The position numbers and the translations under genes were made by a program. A model generated the notes under the pieces. It was not told where the DNA came from. It did no database searches and saw only the letters and a program-made list of their open reading frames with translations. DNA of 10,658 bases from Candidatus Methanophagales archaeon (GTDB lineage Archaea > Halobacteriota > Syntropharchaeia > Alkanophagales > Methanospirareceae), in NCBI GenBank assembly GCA_021161765.1, contig JAGGZZ010000103.1:1-10658 (forward strand), given 5' to 3'. This document shows positions 1-7,538 of the stretch, in pieces (positions within the stretch are counted from its first letter, which is position 1; each line of letters opens with the position of its first letter).

Positions 1-86
1 GATGCAACACTTGGTATGGGTGGCTGGCTAGACCTTACCCAACAAGGACTTTCACCCTGTAAGAAATATAAAACTTCTTGGCGCTC
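1..86 (-). ncRNA. Group II intron, 5' end (start of domain I), partial
   Basis: Read on the minus strand, this stretch starts near 86 with GAGCGCC. It continues with the block ACAGGGTGAAAGTCC (about 59-45), then TTGTTGGGTAAGG and CTAGCC, then CCACCC. I recognise this order as the conserved 5' part of domain I of bacterial group II introns. Local pairing supports it: ACAGGG can pair with CCTTGT around a TGAAAGT loop, and a GGGT segment can pair with a later ACCC. The intron continues past the left edge, so its reverse transcriptase and domains V-VI are not seen. The first bases GAGCG differ from the usual GUGYG start, so the exact splice site (86 or 87) is uncertain. Homology to a second relic copy in the window stops at 87/88, which agrees with an insertion junction there. 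Confidence 0.6.
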
Positions 87-137
87 CTCCGCTAAAAATT
101 ACTGAATTATTGAGCTAGTACAACTGTTCCTATTTAT
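87..137 (-). pseudogene. Decayed transposase fragment (copy A), interrupted by the group II intron
   Basis: About 50 bp here match 7641-7689 at roughly four bases in five, with one single-base indel, in the same orientation. Translated in the frame of the better copy it reads LY*LNNSVIFSG, against VYQVNNSVAFSG in copy B. An in-frame TAG replaces the Gln codon, so this copy is dead. The similarity ends exactly where the group II intron begins, so the intron appears to have inserted in this relic after the codons for Ser-Gly. The transposase assignment rests on copy B, because too little is left here to identify it alone. Confidence 0.45.
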
Positions 138-153
138 AATAAAGTTTTATTAT
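136..153. repeat. Small AT-only inverted repeat downstream of the helicase gene
   Basis: ATAATAAA and TTTATTAT form a perfect 8-bp dyad around GT. It lies about 80 bp past the helicase stop codon. The stem is pure A/T and is not followed by a clear T-run in the gene's direction, so it is at best a weak terminator. The rest of 138-230 is AT-rich and shows no gene. Confidence 0.25.
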
Positions 154-230
154 GAGAGAACGGATGAAATACTCAAATGCATATTTTATATTAAATGATG
201 TAGCAGTAAATATTCAGAGTACATGTTCCT

Positions 231-3200
231 TCACTTCCATTCCTTCAGCAGTGTCTTGAGATAGTGCATAACTGGTCCACGCCTTAAATGCTGATGTACA
301 AATTGATTTCGATAACTTCTAAGGCAACCATAACAACTATCATTCTCACCACAACCACAACTCCCATTGACTCTCTCAAGTGCCGCTACTACACTATCAT
401 GGAGTATCTTTTTTTCTTCAAGACGGGCTACAAGTCCAGCCCCTCCTGGTACATTGTCATAAAGAATAATCGGGGGAACAATATTTTCCTTGCTATAGGC
501 TACTGTTGTGCTCAAGTCAGTAGAGGGTACTTCCAAAGCCTCAGAAACCCCCTCTATTAAGGCATAAGCAAGAGAATATGCGAACCATACACCGTCTATA
601 TCATTTTGGAGTAATCCAAGAAGAAATTGAATTTGAATCACATCGGTTACAAACTCGTGTCCAAGGGAAACATGTTCAAGAGTTCCAAAGCAGTTTTCTC
701 CATAGGGCGTTTTGTGTTGGTTTTTAGGCTCACGAAAACCAGCCCCACACTTAGGGCAAATATAGAATCCCTTGCCTCTTCGACCTTCACATAGAATAAC
801 CATCCGACCCGGAGAGGCTTTCGTTATCTTAATTGCTCCGAAATTAATTTCAGCAGCCTTAGATACTGTTAAACCTACAAAATATGGACGAGTAGTGAAA
901 ACACGAGGTGATCGCCCCTTAGGATTCGTTGGCTTGTTACGATCCGTCACAAAACCAAATTTTGGTATTATAAACTTGTGATTCTTCAACTCTGCGCAAC
1001 ATATTTCTGATAGGTTTTTTGCCTCTTTCTCTTTTTTTATGAATTTATTGTGCTTAAGACAGTAATGCCAAATCTCCCACTCCTTTTCTGCGACTCTCTT
1101 GATTCCGTATGAGGTCCACTCTTTCTTGTTTGCGACCAATTTACTTGTAGGAGCAAATTCTGCTATAGCAATAGAAAGATCCCTTTGAAGAAGGACCTCA
1201 AAAGATTCGGAGGTTTGTTGTGTTCTATGAGTGTCTAACTCAACCACATCTACTGGGAACCCATACTTCGGGATTATTATTTTCCGTGAGAGAAACGATA
1301 AAGTGTCTTCCCTTGCAATAGTTTGTGCTCTTCGCTTTGCCCAACCAGCAGTGGAATAATCTTCTCTTGTAACAGAATCCTTTTGGAGCTTTTTCACAGC
1401 CTGAAAATCACTTGAAACCTCCATTTCTGCGAGCGCAAAACGGCTGCCTTCTCCCACTATGTGTTGAATCCATGTACCATTATTTATTCCTACCTTACCT
1501 ATCATTGCAGGTGGAATAATGCTCCTTAATGAATCTTCCAATTTGATTTTGTGTCGTTGTAAAAAATCAACTAAGTTGCTAATTCCAAATGGATACTTTA
1601 GATCACCGAATAATTTTTCCACATTCTGGAATCGATCGGGGAAATCTCTAAAAAAATAGGACAATGCTAAGGCACTAATATGACGAGTAATAATCTTCTT
1701 ATTTCGAAGACTAATAACAGGAGGCTTAATAATTCCTTTAAGTATCCGATTACTAGGGTCAGCAAAATGATATAAGTCATGGGGATTGCGACGACAGAAA
1801 GTAATTGCAAGTCCTGGAAATCCACTACGACGTCCTGCTCGCCCTACCCGTTGCGTATAGTTGAATGCCTCTGGTGGAACATTGCGTAAAAAGATAATAT
1901 CTAAATCACCAAGATCAACGCCTAATTCAAAAGTTGTAGATGAACTGAGAACGTGAATATTTCCTGCTTTAAATTCCCGTTGAAACTCCCTTGCTTTCTC
2001 CTTATCAATCTGTGCAGTGTGTTCTTCAACTCTTAACACACCCGGCAGATTGTCTTTGTAAAGTAACCGATAATGGTTCGGCTCTAACTCCCTCACTCGA
2101 ATCTTCTGAACACTTCCAAGACATCTATAGCGTGTGCAAACACCACCAACACAAACAGATTGGAGTCGAGCACATGTATCACACTGGTAAAGAACATCGT
2201 CTTCTGATATTGGGAAAATCCTCCACCAATCGGGATTCAATCTACGTGCATCGTCAATGGAAAACAGAAACCGATGTTTTGATGTGGTTGATTCATCACT
2301 TTTCCTAAAGGCTTCCCAAATGGCTCGAAGAGTTTCTAATGCTTTCTCGACCGCGTCTTGTTTCGATAAACCTTTTTTTGTTAAAATTTTAATGAGGAAC
2401 TGAGCCCTTTTACCAGTTTTACCATCCCAACTCCGCACCGGCCAGTATCTTCTTCCCTTTGGGCGACGGGGAGGACCGATTCGAACACGCATCTGAGAGG
2501 CTTGAAGGCCAAGGTCACTCCAAGTTAATGAAACATCACTCGCCGTCTGTAACTCAACGGCTCTGTCCGTTCTCATAAAGTCCAGAAGAATAAAAATCAA
2601 ATCTCTCGCCTCTTGTTCATTCAAGCACCAAGGCGAAGAAAATAATATATCTGGAATCTTGAATTTTTCTGGCCATTTGATATACCATCGTAGGAGTCCA
2701 ACACCCTCAAGTGAAATCCTCTGCTCGTCGGTCAGGAATTCACGGTAAAGTGCACACCAGATATTTTTACGAATCTTAGTTTCGTCATCGGACTCTTTTT
2801 CTTTAAAACTATCACGATAATTATGGAACGCTCTATCAGCAAGTGTGTAAAGACTAATTCCATCAACAGGATATCTTGAGAAGCTTCGTGCTATTTTGAA
2901 AACCAGATTGCGGCTCAGAATGTCTCTATACGAGTTTTCAAGATACCATGCAAAGAAAGCGGCTTGCTGACGACCATCGGCAAAGGCAAGAATCTTCCTT
3001 CTTTCTTTTGGGAGTCTTTGATATAGCACAGTAGCAATCACAGCATGAGGGCCATCAGTGCCATGAACTACCTCCCTCACAGGATCGGGGGCTCGGTACC
3101 CACAAGCACTACATTTTGGAATTTGATCTTCTCTCTCCTCCGCGCCTTCTTGCTGCTCAACAAAGATTGATTTTGCATGCTCACATACTAATTTACTTTG

Positions 3201-4877
3201 TCTTCGATTGACTTGTGTCATTGCACCACACTCAATGCATAGTCGAAATATTTTCTTTTTGGCCATGTTATCCTTTTCCTCATCTATATCGGAAACATCC
3301 TCCTCAATAGGTCGGAAGAATGTTGCTCCAAAGTCTGGATGTCCTGGGTCACGTATAGCTTCCCTCAATACCCCATCTTTAAATCTACCAACAAGGTAAT
3401 GCTGTCCACATTCTCGACAAAGGGCAATCTCAAAGACGGCTCCTCCTTCTGTTTGGCTGTGCCGTTCGAGAAAGATATGTTTCTGAGGCAAATAAGACAA
3501 GAAAGCACCTTCAAGCGAACGAAGAAAAAAATGATATCGTGCAGAAAGTAACCGTATACCTGAGGAGGGATCCTCTGCTCGTATTAGTAATTCAACGAGT
3601 TCTGATAGAGCCAGCATTCGCTCTTCTTTCAATAAATCCGGGAAAATATTGTTAGCTAATATATGAACCTCTCTAGACTCGGCTGTAATAAGTTGGCGAA
3701 GTTTGATTGAACGACGGTCATGCTGAAGAATAAACCCAACCTCTTTGGTCACATCTAAACCTTCAGGAATCGCTAACCCGAGACGACGAGCAACCTCGGG
3801 TAAATCATATGTAGAAAACGAATCAAGTGCTTGTCGGAGTGCTTGATAGTGCTCCAAAGAAAATTCTGTTGTGCCAAAATCGGGAATTGATTTAGTTTTT
3901 CCTAAAATCACATCCTCTTCCAGAAATTCCTCACCAAATAATTCGGATGCAAAATTTGCCACAGTGGCTTTGTCATGTTCTCCCCCGGCAATAGTAGCAC
4001 TGGTTGCAATACATTGAAAAGGTCTTGTATAACCACCTTCCCTAAGTCTCCTTTTCAATCGCCGAAGGAGCATGCCCATTTCAATCCCTTTGGATCCTCG
4101 ATACTGATGTGCTTCATCTAACACAAGGAAAGTCCACCACCGAGCACGTCCATTATCAAAAATAGGACTATCATCCGGCCGAATAAGTAAATATTCTAAC
4201 ATAGAGTAATTGGTTAAGAGAATGTGAGGTGGATTATCTCGCATTTCTTTGCGTAAGACAATTTCGGCGGGAAGCTTACAGGCAATATGGTCTCGCGCGT
4301 GACGCCGCGAGTCATTCTCATCCTCAGGCGTCTCGCCAATATACTGACCAAATGTGAATTTAAAGGGTGAACCTGACTTGTGAAGTTGTTTACTGATTTC
4401 TCCAAGTTTGTCCCGCTGATCATTAGCTAGGGCATTCATCGGATACAGGATGAGTGCACGGACTCCTGGCCCTAATTTCCCCATTTGAAATTCCCGATAC
4501 AGGTGAAGAAGAATGGGATAAAGAAAGGTTTCCGTCTTCCCGCTGGCCGTGCCTGTAGCGACAACGACGTTTCGTGCCTCACCGAACACCTTCCGAATGG
4601 CCTTTTCCTGATGCAAATAGAGAGGTCTGTTGCCTTGCACTGCATTCAGAAACCCTTCATCCGGTGGATCGGTGAGAAGTTCTCTAAAAAGTTCATGTGT
4701 CATTTTACCGCGTTTGAATAATGAAGTAGCTTCAAGGTAGGGTCCCTTGCTTAAGTGTCCTGAATTAAGTGCTTTCTGAAATGATTTCCTGAGATCACGA
4801 TCTTTAAAGTAAAAAGTAGTCTCAAGATATCGTTTGTATCTATCTTCAATTTGTTTTGCTAAGTTTACCAAATCCAT
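231..4877 (-). CDS. Large DEAH-box helicase with zinc clusters and C-terminal DUF1998/MZB domain
   Basis: This is a predicted ATP-dependent superfamily 2 nucleic-acid helicase or translocase, cytoplasmic, 1548 residues from the chosen ATG. Motifs in order: Q-motif region near 90, Walker A GTASGKT at 109-115, motif Ia around LYPMNALANDQ near 144-154, TNYSMLEY near 222, DEAH at 254-257, SAT at 293-295, FADGRQQAAFF near 632-642, motif V around TTFELGVDL near 981-989, and QRVGRAGRR at 1009-1017. Cys pairs at about 487/490, 547/550, 589/592 and 899/902 look like zinc ribbons inserted between and within the helicase lobes. The C-terminus has CPKCG near 1374, LYDNVPGGAG near 1472, and the CGCGENDSCYGCLRSYRNQ cluster near 1507-1525, which is typical of DUF1998/MZB. 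The protein is about twice as long as MrfA/YprA helicases and shorter than, but built like, DruE of Druantia; DISARM splits similar parts between DrmA and DrmB. An upstream in-frame GTG at 4892 lies inside the Shine-Dalgarno region, so the ATG is preferred. The gene is intact and follows the uS9-like gene by 30 bp. An anti-phage role is inferred. Confidence 0.93.
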   Translation of the reverse strand: MDLVNLAKQIEDRYKRYLETTFYFKDRDLRKSFQKALNSGHLSKGPYLEATSLFKRGKMTHELFRELLTDPPDEGFLNAVQGNRPLYLHQEKAIRKVFGEARNVVVATGTASGKTETFLYPILLHLYREFQMGKLGPGVRALILYPMNALANDQRDKLGEISKQLHKSGSPFKFTFGQYIGETPEDENDSRRHARDHIACKLPAEIVLRKEMRDNPPHILLTNYSMLEYLLIRPDDSPIFDNGRARWWTFLVLDEAHQYRGSKGIEMGMLLRRLKRRLREGGYTRPFQCIATSATIAGGEHDKATVANFASELFGEEFLEEDVILGKTKSIPDFGTTEFSLEHYQALRQALDSFSTYDLPEVARRLGLAIPEGLDVTKEVGFILQHDRRSIKLRQLITAESREVHILANNIFPDLLKEERMLALSELVELLIRAEDPSSGIRLLSARYHFFLRSLEGAFLSYLPQKHIFLERHSQTEGGAVFEIALCRECGQHYLVGRFKDGVLREAIRDPGHPDFGATFFRPIEEDVSDIDEEKDNMAKKKIFRLCIECGAMTQVNRRQSKLVCEHAKSIFVEQQEGAEEREDQIPKCSACGYRAPDPVREVVHGTDGPHAVIATVLYQRLPKERRKILAFADGRQQAAFFAWYLENSYRDILSRNLVFKIARSFSRYPVDGISLYTLADRAFHNYRDSFKEKESDDETKIRKNIWCALYREFLTDEQRISLEGVGLLRWYIKWPEKFKIPDILFSSPWCLNEQEARDLIFILLDFMRTDRAVELQTASDVSLTWSDLGLQASQMRVRIGPPRRPKGRRYWPVRSWDGKTGKRAQFLIKILTKKGLSKQDAVEKALETLRAIWEAFRKSDESTTSKHRFLFSIDDARRLNPDWWRIFPISEDDVLYQCDTCARLQSVCVGGVCTRYRCLGSVQKIRVRELEPNHYRLLYKDNLPGVLRVEEHTAQIDKEKAREFQREFKAGNIHVLSSSTTFELGVDLGDLDIIFLRNVPPEAFNYTQRVGRAGRRSGFPGLAITFCRRNPHDLYHFADPSNRILKGIIKPPVISLRNKKIITRHISALALSYFFRDFPDRFQNVEKLFGDLKYPFGISNLVDFLQRHKIKLEDSLRSIIPPAMIGKVGINNGTWIQHIVGEGSRFALAEMEVSSDFQAVKKLQKDSVTREDYSTAGWAKRRAQTIAREDTLSFLSRKIIIPKYGFPVDVVELDTHRTQQTSESFEVLLQRDLSIAIAEFAPTSKLVANKKEWTSYGIKRVAEKEWEIWHYCLKHNKFIKKEKEAKNLSEICCAELKNHKFIIPKFGFVTDRNKPTNPKGRSPRVFTTRPYFVGLTVSKAAEINFGAIKITKASPGRMVILCEGRRGKGFYICPKCGAGFREPKNQHKTPYGENCFGTLEHVSLGHEFVTDVIQIQFLLGLLQNDIDGVWFAYSLAYALIEGVSEALEVPSTDLSTTVAYSKENIVPPIILYDNVPGGAGLVARLEEKKILHDSVVAALERVNGSCGCGENDSCYGCLRSYRNQFVHQHLRRGPVMHYLKTLLKEWK

Positions 4878-4881
4878 TTGA

Positions 4882-4889
4882 CCACCTCC
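4882..4889 (-). promoter_or_regulatory. Ribosome binding site that fixes the helicase start
   Basis: GGAGGTGG on the minus strand sits just upstream of ATG at 4877-4875, with GGAGGT six bases from the start. The alternative GTG at 4892 would place this motif inside the coding sequence as Gly codons. The later ATG is therefore the likely start, and the product begins MDLVNLAKQ. Confidence 0.8.
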
Positions 4890-4907
4890 CACTTTTGTGT
4901 ATTTCTA

Positions 4908-7334
4908 TTATAAATTTCGATATCTTTTCCTAGTAAATTGTTTTTTGCGCACAGATAAGGCCTTTACCCTTGCTCCTCCAAAACCCTTTTCTTTAATAAA
5001 TCTCTTAAGCCGTGGGTCATAGCACATAAAGGCTCTTGCAATTGCGTGAGTTACAGCTTTGATTTGTCTGTTGGATTTTGGTTTACTTCTGATGACTTTT
5101 ATATCAATCTCCATCTTTTTAATTAGTGGATTAATTTTATCTAATTCAAGTAGTCTCCGCAAGAAACACTTCGCCTTTTTGGAATTCCCTTTAAAGTACA
5201 TCCATACTGGTTCATTATTTACAATAAATTCTCCGGGTCCCTCTCTTAAAACTGCCTTAGCAACAGCTATTTTCTTTCTACCATACCCAATCCATGTTTT
5301 CTGTATAGGGATAGTTTGGTCTGTATGAACTTTGACAATGACAGCTTTAAAGGCTTTTGCTTCTTCAGACTGTACCCATATCTTTATATCAAATTCTTCC
5401 TGCCTGTTTTCAATCTCTTCAGTATCGCAGAAATCCCGCAAAGGAATTGCAATCTCCTTTTTCCCCACTTCCACTTGATAAGGTTTGCTTTTATTACGAT
5501 CAAAACCCACATCAATTTTCCTTACAAAGCGCAAACGAGGAAGTCTTACAAAAAGTGCCTTGTCGGATGTAGCGGTAAAGTGTTTATGAGACAGGGTTAT
5601 AGGCCTGTCCACCCAATCGGTAGTAGCCACTCCTATTACGCCGAAAGACCACCATATCCTTTCCACCAAGACCGTAACTTTAATCTTAACATCACCGTCA
5701 CACAAAATCCAGTGTGTCTTATCGCAATTTGGCTTTGGAGGTACAGTAACAATTGTCTGACCACTCTCTCGATAAATCTTCAAAGCATGTTGTGCATCAT
5801 CATCCATCAGTTCAACTTTGCAATCAGTTTGGTGAAGAAATTGAACACTAACATTATCATATCCGTTTGGACCTGGCAAAAAGTCAGAGCTCTCTATGCG
5901 GATATCATTCAAGACCTTCAGAAACCTGAAGTCCATACTTTCTAATAGATTATCGCCGTTGTCGTAAATCCGCACAAAGTACCAACCGCCGCGCCGATTT
6001 GCTATTTCTTCAGGTAGTTTGTGTTCCTTAACCCCCACTTGTGGAACGAATTGCGTCCGCCATCTGTTTTTACCCATTCCTTCTTCGCCCAAAACGATTA
6101 CTCCAATGTCTCTCCATCCTTTTTTATCAAGCGTTTGGATGCAAGGAAGTTGTTCACCAAAGAGGGGCCCCATATCCTCAGAGGTATCCTCTATTTCTCT
6201 TCCTACAATTTGGAAGCGAGAATATCCAGACTCAACTTGGATTCGTTCGCTATTTGCGTTAACAAAGCCAATGACCTTGTTCCTATCCTGTTCCTGACAA
6301 AAAAAATGTGCCTTATATCCGTCCACTTGGACACTTTCTGGATTGACACTGGCATAGCCTGATACTTCTTCATCTCGTTTCCATTCTCGCGGGACTATAG
6401 CAAGGTAATAGCCTATAGTAGGGTGCCTAACTAATCGTCCCAATCCTTTCCAATCTTTTCGCATTTTGAAAATAAAATAATTTCTTCCCGCTCCCAAAAG
6501 TGGGATATCTTTCTGCCCTCCAGTCCAAGTGACCTTCACTCCGCCTACGGCGTGCCGTAAGCGGTAAAGTGACTCATCAATGGTATCCTGGACTAACAGT
6601 TCTTTATTTTGAGCTACGCTCAGTGTTTCCAACTCTTCTGGTATTTCTATCCCAACAATCCATCTCCATCCTTCATTCCAACAGACAATTTCAGGCTTCA
6701 GAGAGAAGGGTTTTGTTCCTAGTGTTTTTTCCATCTCCTGCTGTTTTGTTGAACTACGAGGTCTTCCTCCCCTCTTGACAGGTGGAAGTGGTTCCCTACC
6801 ATGTACTTCTTTTGTTTTTTTCTGAGCTTCTTCCTTAACACACTTACGCTCTTCCTCCGCTTTCCGCTGCTTTTTTTTTCGCTGTTGCCCTTCCGCCTTT
6901 AGCCGCTTCAATTCTTCTTTTTCGGCTCTCCCCTGTGCCTCTTTTTCTGTCTTCAAGAGTTGCTCTTCTTCTTGTGCCCTACGTAGCTTCTCTCCCTCTA
7001 CTCGCTTGCGTTCCTCCTCGGCTTTTTTCAACTCGTCCGCTAAACGTTTTTGCTCTTCATCCTCTTCTCGACGCGCTTCCTCTACTGCTTTCTGTTGTTC
7101 TTCCTCCTCGAGACGTTTACGCTCCTCTTCGTCTTTACGCCGTTTTTCTTCAAGCCACTGCTGTTCCTTTTCCTCCTCTCTCAATCTCGCCTCCTGTTCT
7201 GCCCTACGACACTGCCATTTTTCCTCTGCCTTGCGCCGTCTCTTACGCACGTTAATTACAACCATAACAACAATCGCCGCCGTTAATGCAAATAGCACAA
7301 TAAATAATAATACCGTTATATCTATAGTTTTCAA
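4908..7334 (-). CDS. Membrane-anchored coiled-coil protein with C-terminal ribosomal protein uS9-like domain
   Basis: 808 residues, starting at TTG (7334-7332). Layout: one transmembrane helix at about 6-29, followed at once by RKRRRK, which predicts a short outside N-terminus and a cytoplasmic body. A Glu/Lys/Arg-rich coiled coil or single long helix covers about 30-178. A short linker at 185-195 contains KRGGRPR, loosely AT-hook-like. A long middle region, about 205-675, is rich in predicted beta strands and unknown to me. It includes two related segments (SGYASVNPESVQVDGY near 325-340 and GFVNANSERIQVESGY near 356-371). Residues 680-808 match uS9 (described separately). I cannot assign the middle region to a family. 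The start is chosen because GGAG lies nine bases upstream and the ORF has no better initiator before the membrane segment. The helicase gene follows after 30 bp, so the two probably act together. The role is inferred only: a membrane-tethered nucleic-acid-binding or sensing partner of the helicase. DruH, the large partner of DruE in type III Druantia, is a positional analogy, not a demonstrated homologue. Confidence 0.9.
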   Translation of the reverse strand: MKTIDITVLLFIVLFALTAAIVVMVVINVRKRRRKAEEKWQCRRAEQEARLREEEKEQQWLEEKRRKDEEERKRLEEEEQQKAVEEARREEDEEQKRLADELKKAEEERKRVEGEKLRRAQEEEQLLKTEKEAQGRAEKEELKRLKAEGQQRKKKQRKAEEERKCVKEEAQKKTKEVHGREPLPPVKRGGRPRSSTKQQEMEKTLGTKPFSLKPEIVCWNEGWRWIVGIEIPEELETLSVAQNKELLVQDTIDESLYRLRHAVGGVKVTWTGGQKDIPLLGAGRNYFIFKMRKDWKGLGRLVRHPTIGYYLAIVPREWKRDEEVSGYASVNPESVQVDGYKAHFFCQEQDRNKVIGFVNANSERIQVESGYSRFQIVGREIEDTSEDMGPLFGEQLPCIQTLDKKGWRDIGVIVLGEEGMGKNRWRTQFVPQVGVKEHKLPEEIANRRGGWYFVRIYDNGDNLLESMDFRFLKVLNDIRIESSDFLPGPNGYDNVSVQFLHQTDCKVELMDDDAQHALKIYRESGQTIVTVPPKPNCDKTHWILCDGDVKIKVTVLVERIWWSFGVIGVATTDWVDRPITLSHKHFTATSDKALFVRLPRLRFVRKIDVGFDRNKSKPYQVEVGKKEIAIPLRDFCDTEEIENRQEEFDIKIWVQSEEAKAFKAVIVKVHTDQTIPIQKTWIGYGRKKIAVAKAVLREGPGEFIVNNEPVWMYFKGNSKKAKCFLRRLLELDKINPLIKKMEIDIKVIRSKPKSNRQIKAVTHAIARAFMCYDPRLKRFIKEKGFGGARVKALSVRKKQFTRKRYRNL
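4911..5297 (-). other. uS9 (RpsI)-like domain at the C-terminus of the coiled-coil protein
   Basis: Residues 680-808 (129 residues, about the length of a whole bacterial uS9) follow the RpsI pattern end to end. GYGRKKIAVAKAV corresponds to the uS9 start GTGRRKxAxARV. PGEFIVNNEPVWMYF corresponds to PGxGKIxINxRxLExYF. The segment Gln757 to Phe769 with HAIARAF corresponds to the GQxxAIRHGIxRAL helix. YDPRLKRFIKEKGF corresponds to YDxxLRxxLRKAGF, and RKK near 796 corresponds to the ERKK site. Two differences stand out. The GGGxxGQ loop is replaced by a Lys/Ser/Arg-rich stretch near 749-757. The protein ends KRYRNL, without the QFSKR tail that in real uS9 reaches the P-site tRNA. The YD...L...KGF form is the bacterial type rather than the archaeal one. 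The domain is in frame with the rest, with no sign of a frameshift or joined neighbour gene, and no rplM partner precedes it. Confidence 0.8.
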
Positions 7335-7343
7335 CTCATCTCA

Positions 7344-7347
7344 CTCC
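7344..7347 (-). promoter_or_regulatory. Ribosome binding site for a TTG start
   Basis: GGAG on the minus strand lies nine bases before TTG at 7334-7332. The nearer ATG (in GATGAG) is followed at once by a stop (ATG AGT TGA), so it cannot start this gene. The surrounding sequence GGAGTGA...TTGAAAA closely resembles the initiation region of the ATPase gene at 10315. Confidence 0.55.
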
Positions 7348-7368
7348 ACAATTTTACAAAACTTTTTC

Positions 7369-7388
7369 CTATTACACCTATGTAATAG
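7369..7388. repeat. Perfect 7-bp inverted repeat in the leader of the uS9-like gene
   Basis: CTATTAC and GTAATAG are exact reverse complements around the six bases ACCTAT. The dyad lies about 35 bp upstream of the TTG start and downstream of the promoter candidate. It could be an operator or a small 5' UTR hairpin. There is no adjoining T-run that would make it a terminator. Confidence 0.4.
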
Positions 7389-7413
7389 CAGATGCTAGTC
7401 TTGTTTCATTAGT

Positions 7414-7443
7414 TTAATATTTAATATTATGCAAAGTCGTCAA
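7414..7443 (-). promoter_or_regulatory. Weak sigma70-like promoter candidate for the uS9-helicase operon
   Basis: TTGACG (7443-7438) is followed after 18 bp by TATTAA (7419-7414). The -35 matches well and the -10 matches four of six positions. A perfect 7-bp dyad, TAATATT-A-AATATTA at 7429-7415, overlaps the -10 and could be an operator. The DNA around it is so AT-rich that chance matches are likely. A promoter somewhere in 7335-7540 is expected, because the gap to the upstream gene is about 350 bp. Confidence 0.3.
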
Positions 7444-7538
7444 AATGAATTTTTATAAATCTTTAATTTCCCATTTATTCACTATTAGCCAAATTGACTT
7501 TTTGTAAATTTTTAAACAAACATTTAAGATTCTTTCGA

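Noticed and set aside
1..105. Plus-strand open frame ending in TGA at 103-105 (…LDLTQQGLSPCKK…)
   Set aside because: The same DNA read on the minus strand is a group II intron 5' end, which explains the conserved string. Such frames appear wherever these introns occur and have no start signal here.
136..153. AT dyad as a rho-independent terminator of the helicase operon
   Set aside because: The stem has no G/C pairs, the loop is too short, and no T-run follows in the direction of transcription.
4878..4892. Upstream GTG start for the helicase giving 1553 residues
   Set aside because: The five extra codons are the Shine-Dalgarno sequence of the ATG at 4877.
4911..5297. uS9-like segment as the host's real rpsI fused by sequencing error
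   Set aside because: It is continuous in frame with the upstream protein, lacks the conserved tail and Gly-rich loop, and has no rplM neighbour. A repurposed domain fits better.
5316..5945. 209-codon plus-strand open frame opposite the uS9-like gene
   Set aside because: It overlaps a well-supported gene, has no recognisable domain and has no start signal.
6066..6090. Walker A-like GEEGMGKN at residues 416-423 of the coiled-coil protein
   Set aside because: The final Ser/Thr is replaced by Asn, and I see no Walker B or other ATPase motifs in a region that otherwise looks beta-rich. Probably chance.
6935..7398. Plus-strand open frames opposite the coiled coil (Ser/Leu/Phe-rich)
   Set aside because: They mirror the Glu/Lys codon bias of the minus-strand gene and have low complexity and no ribosome binding site.
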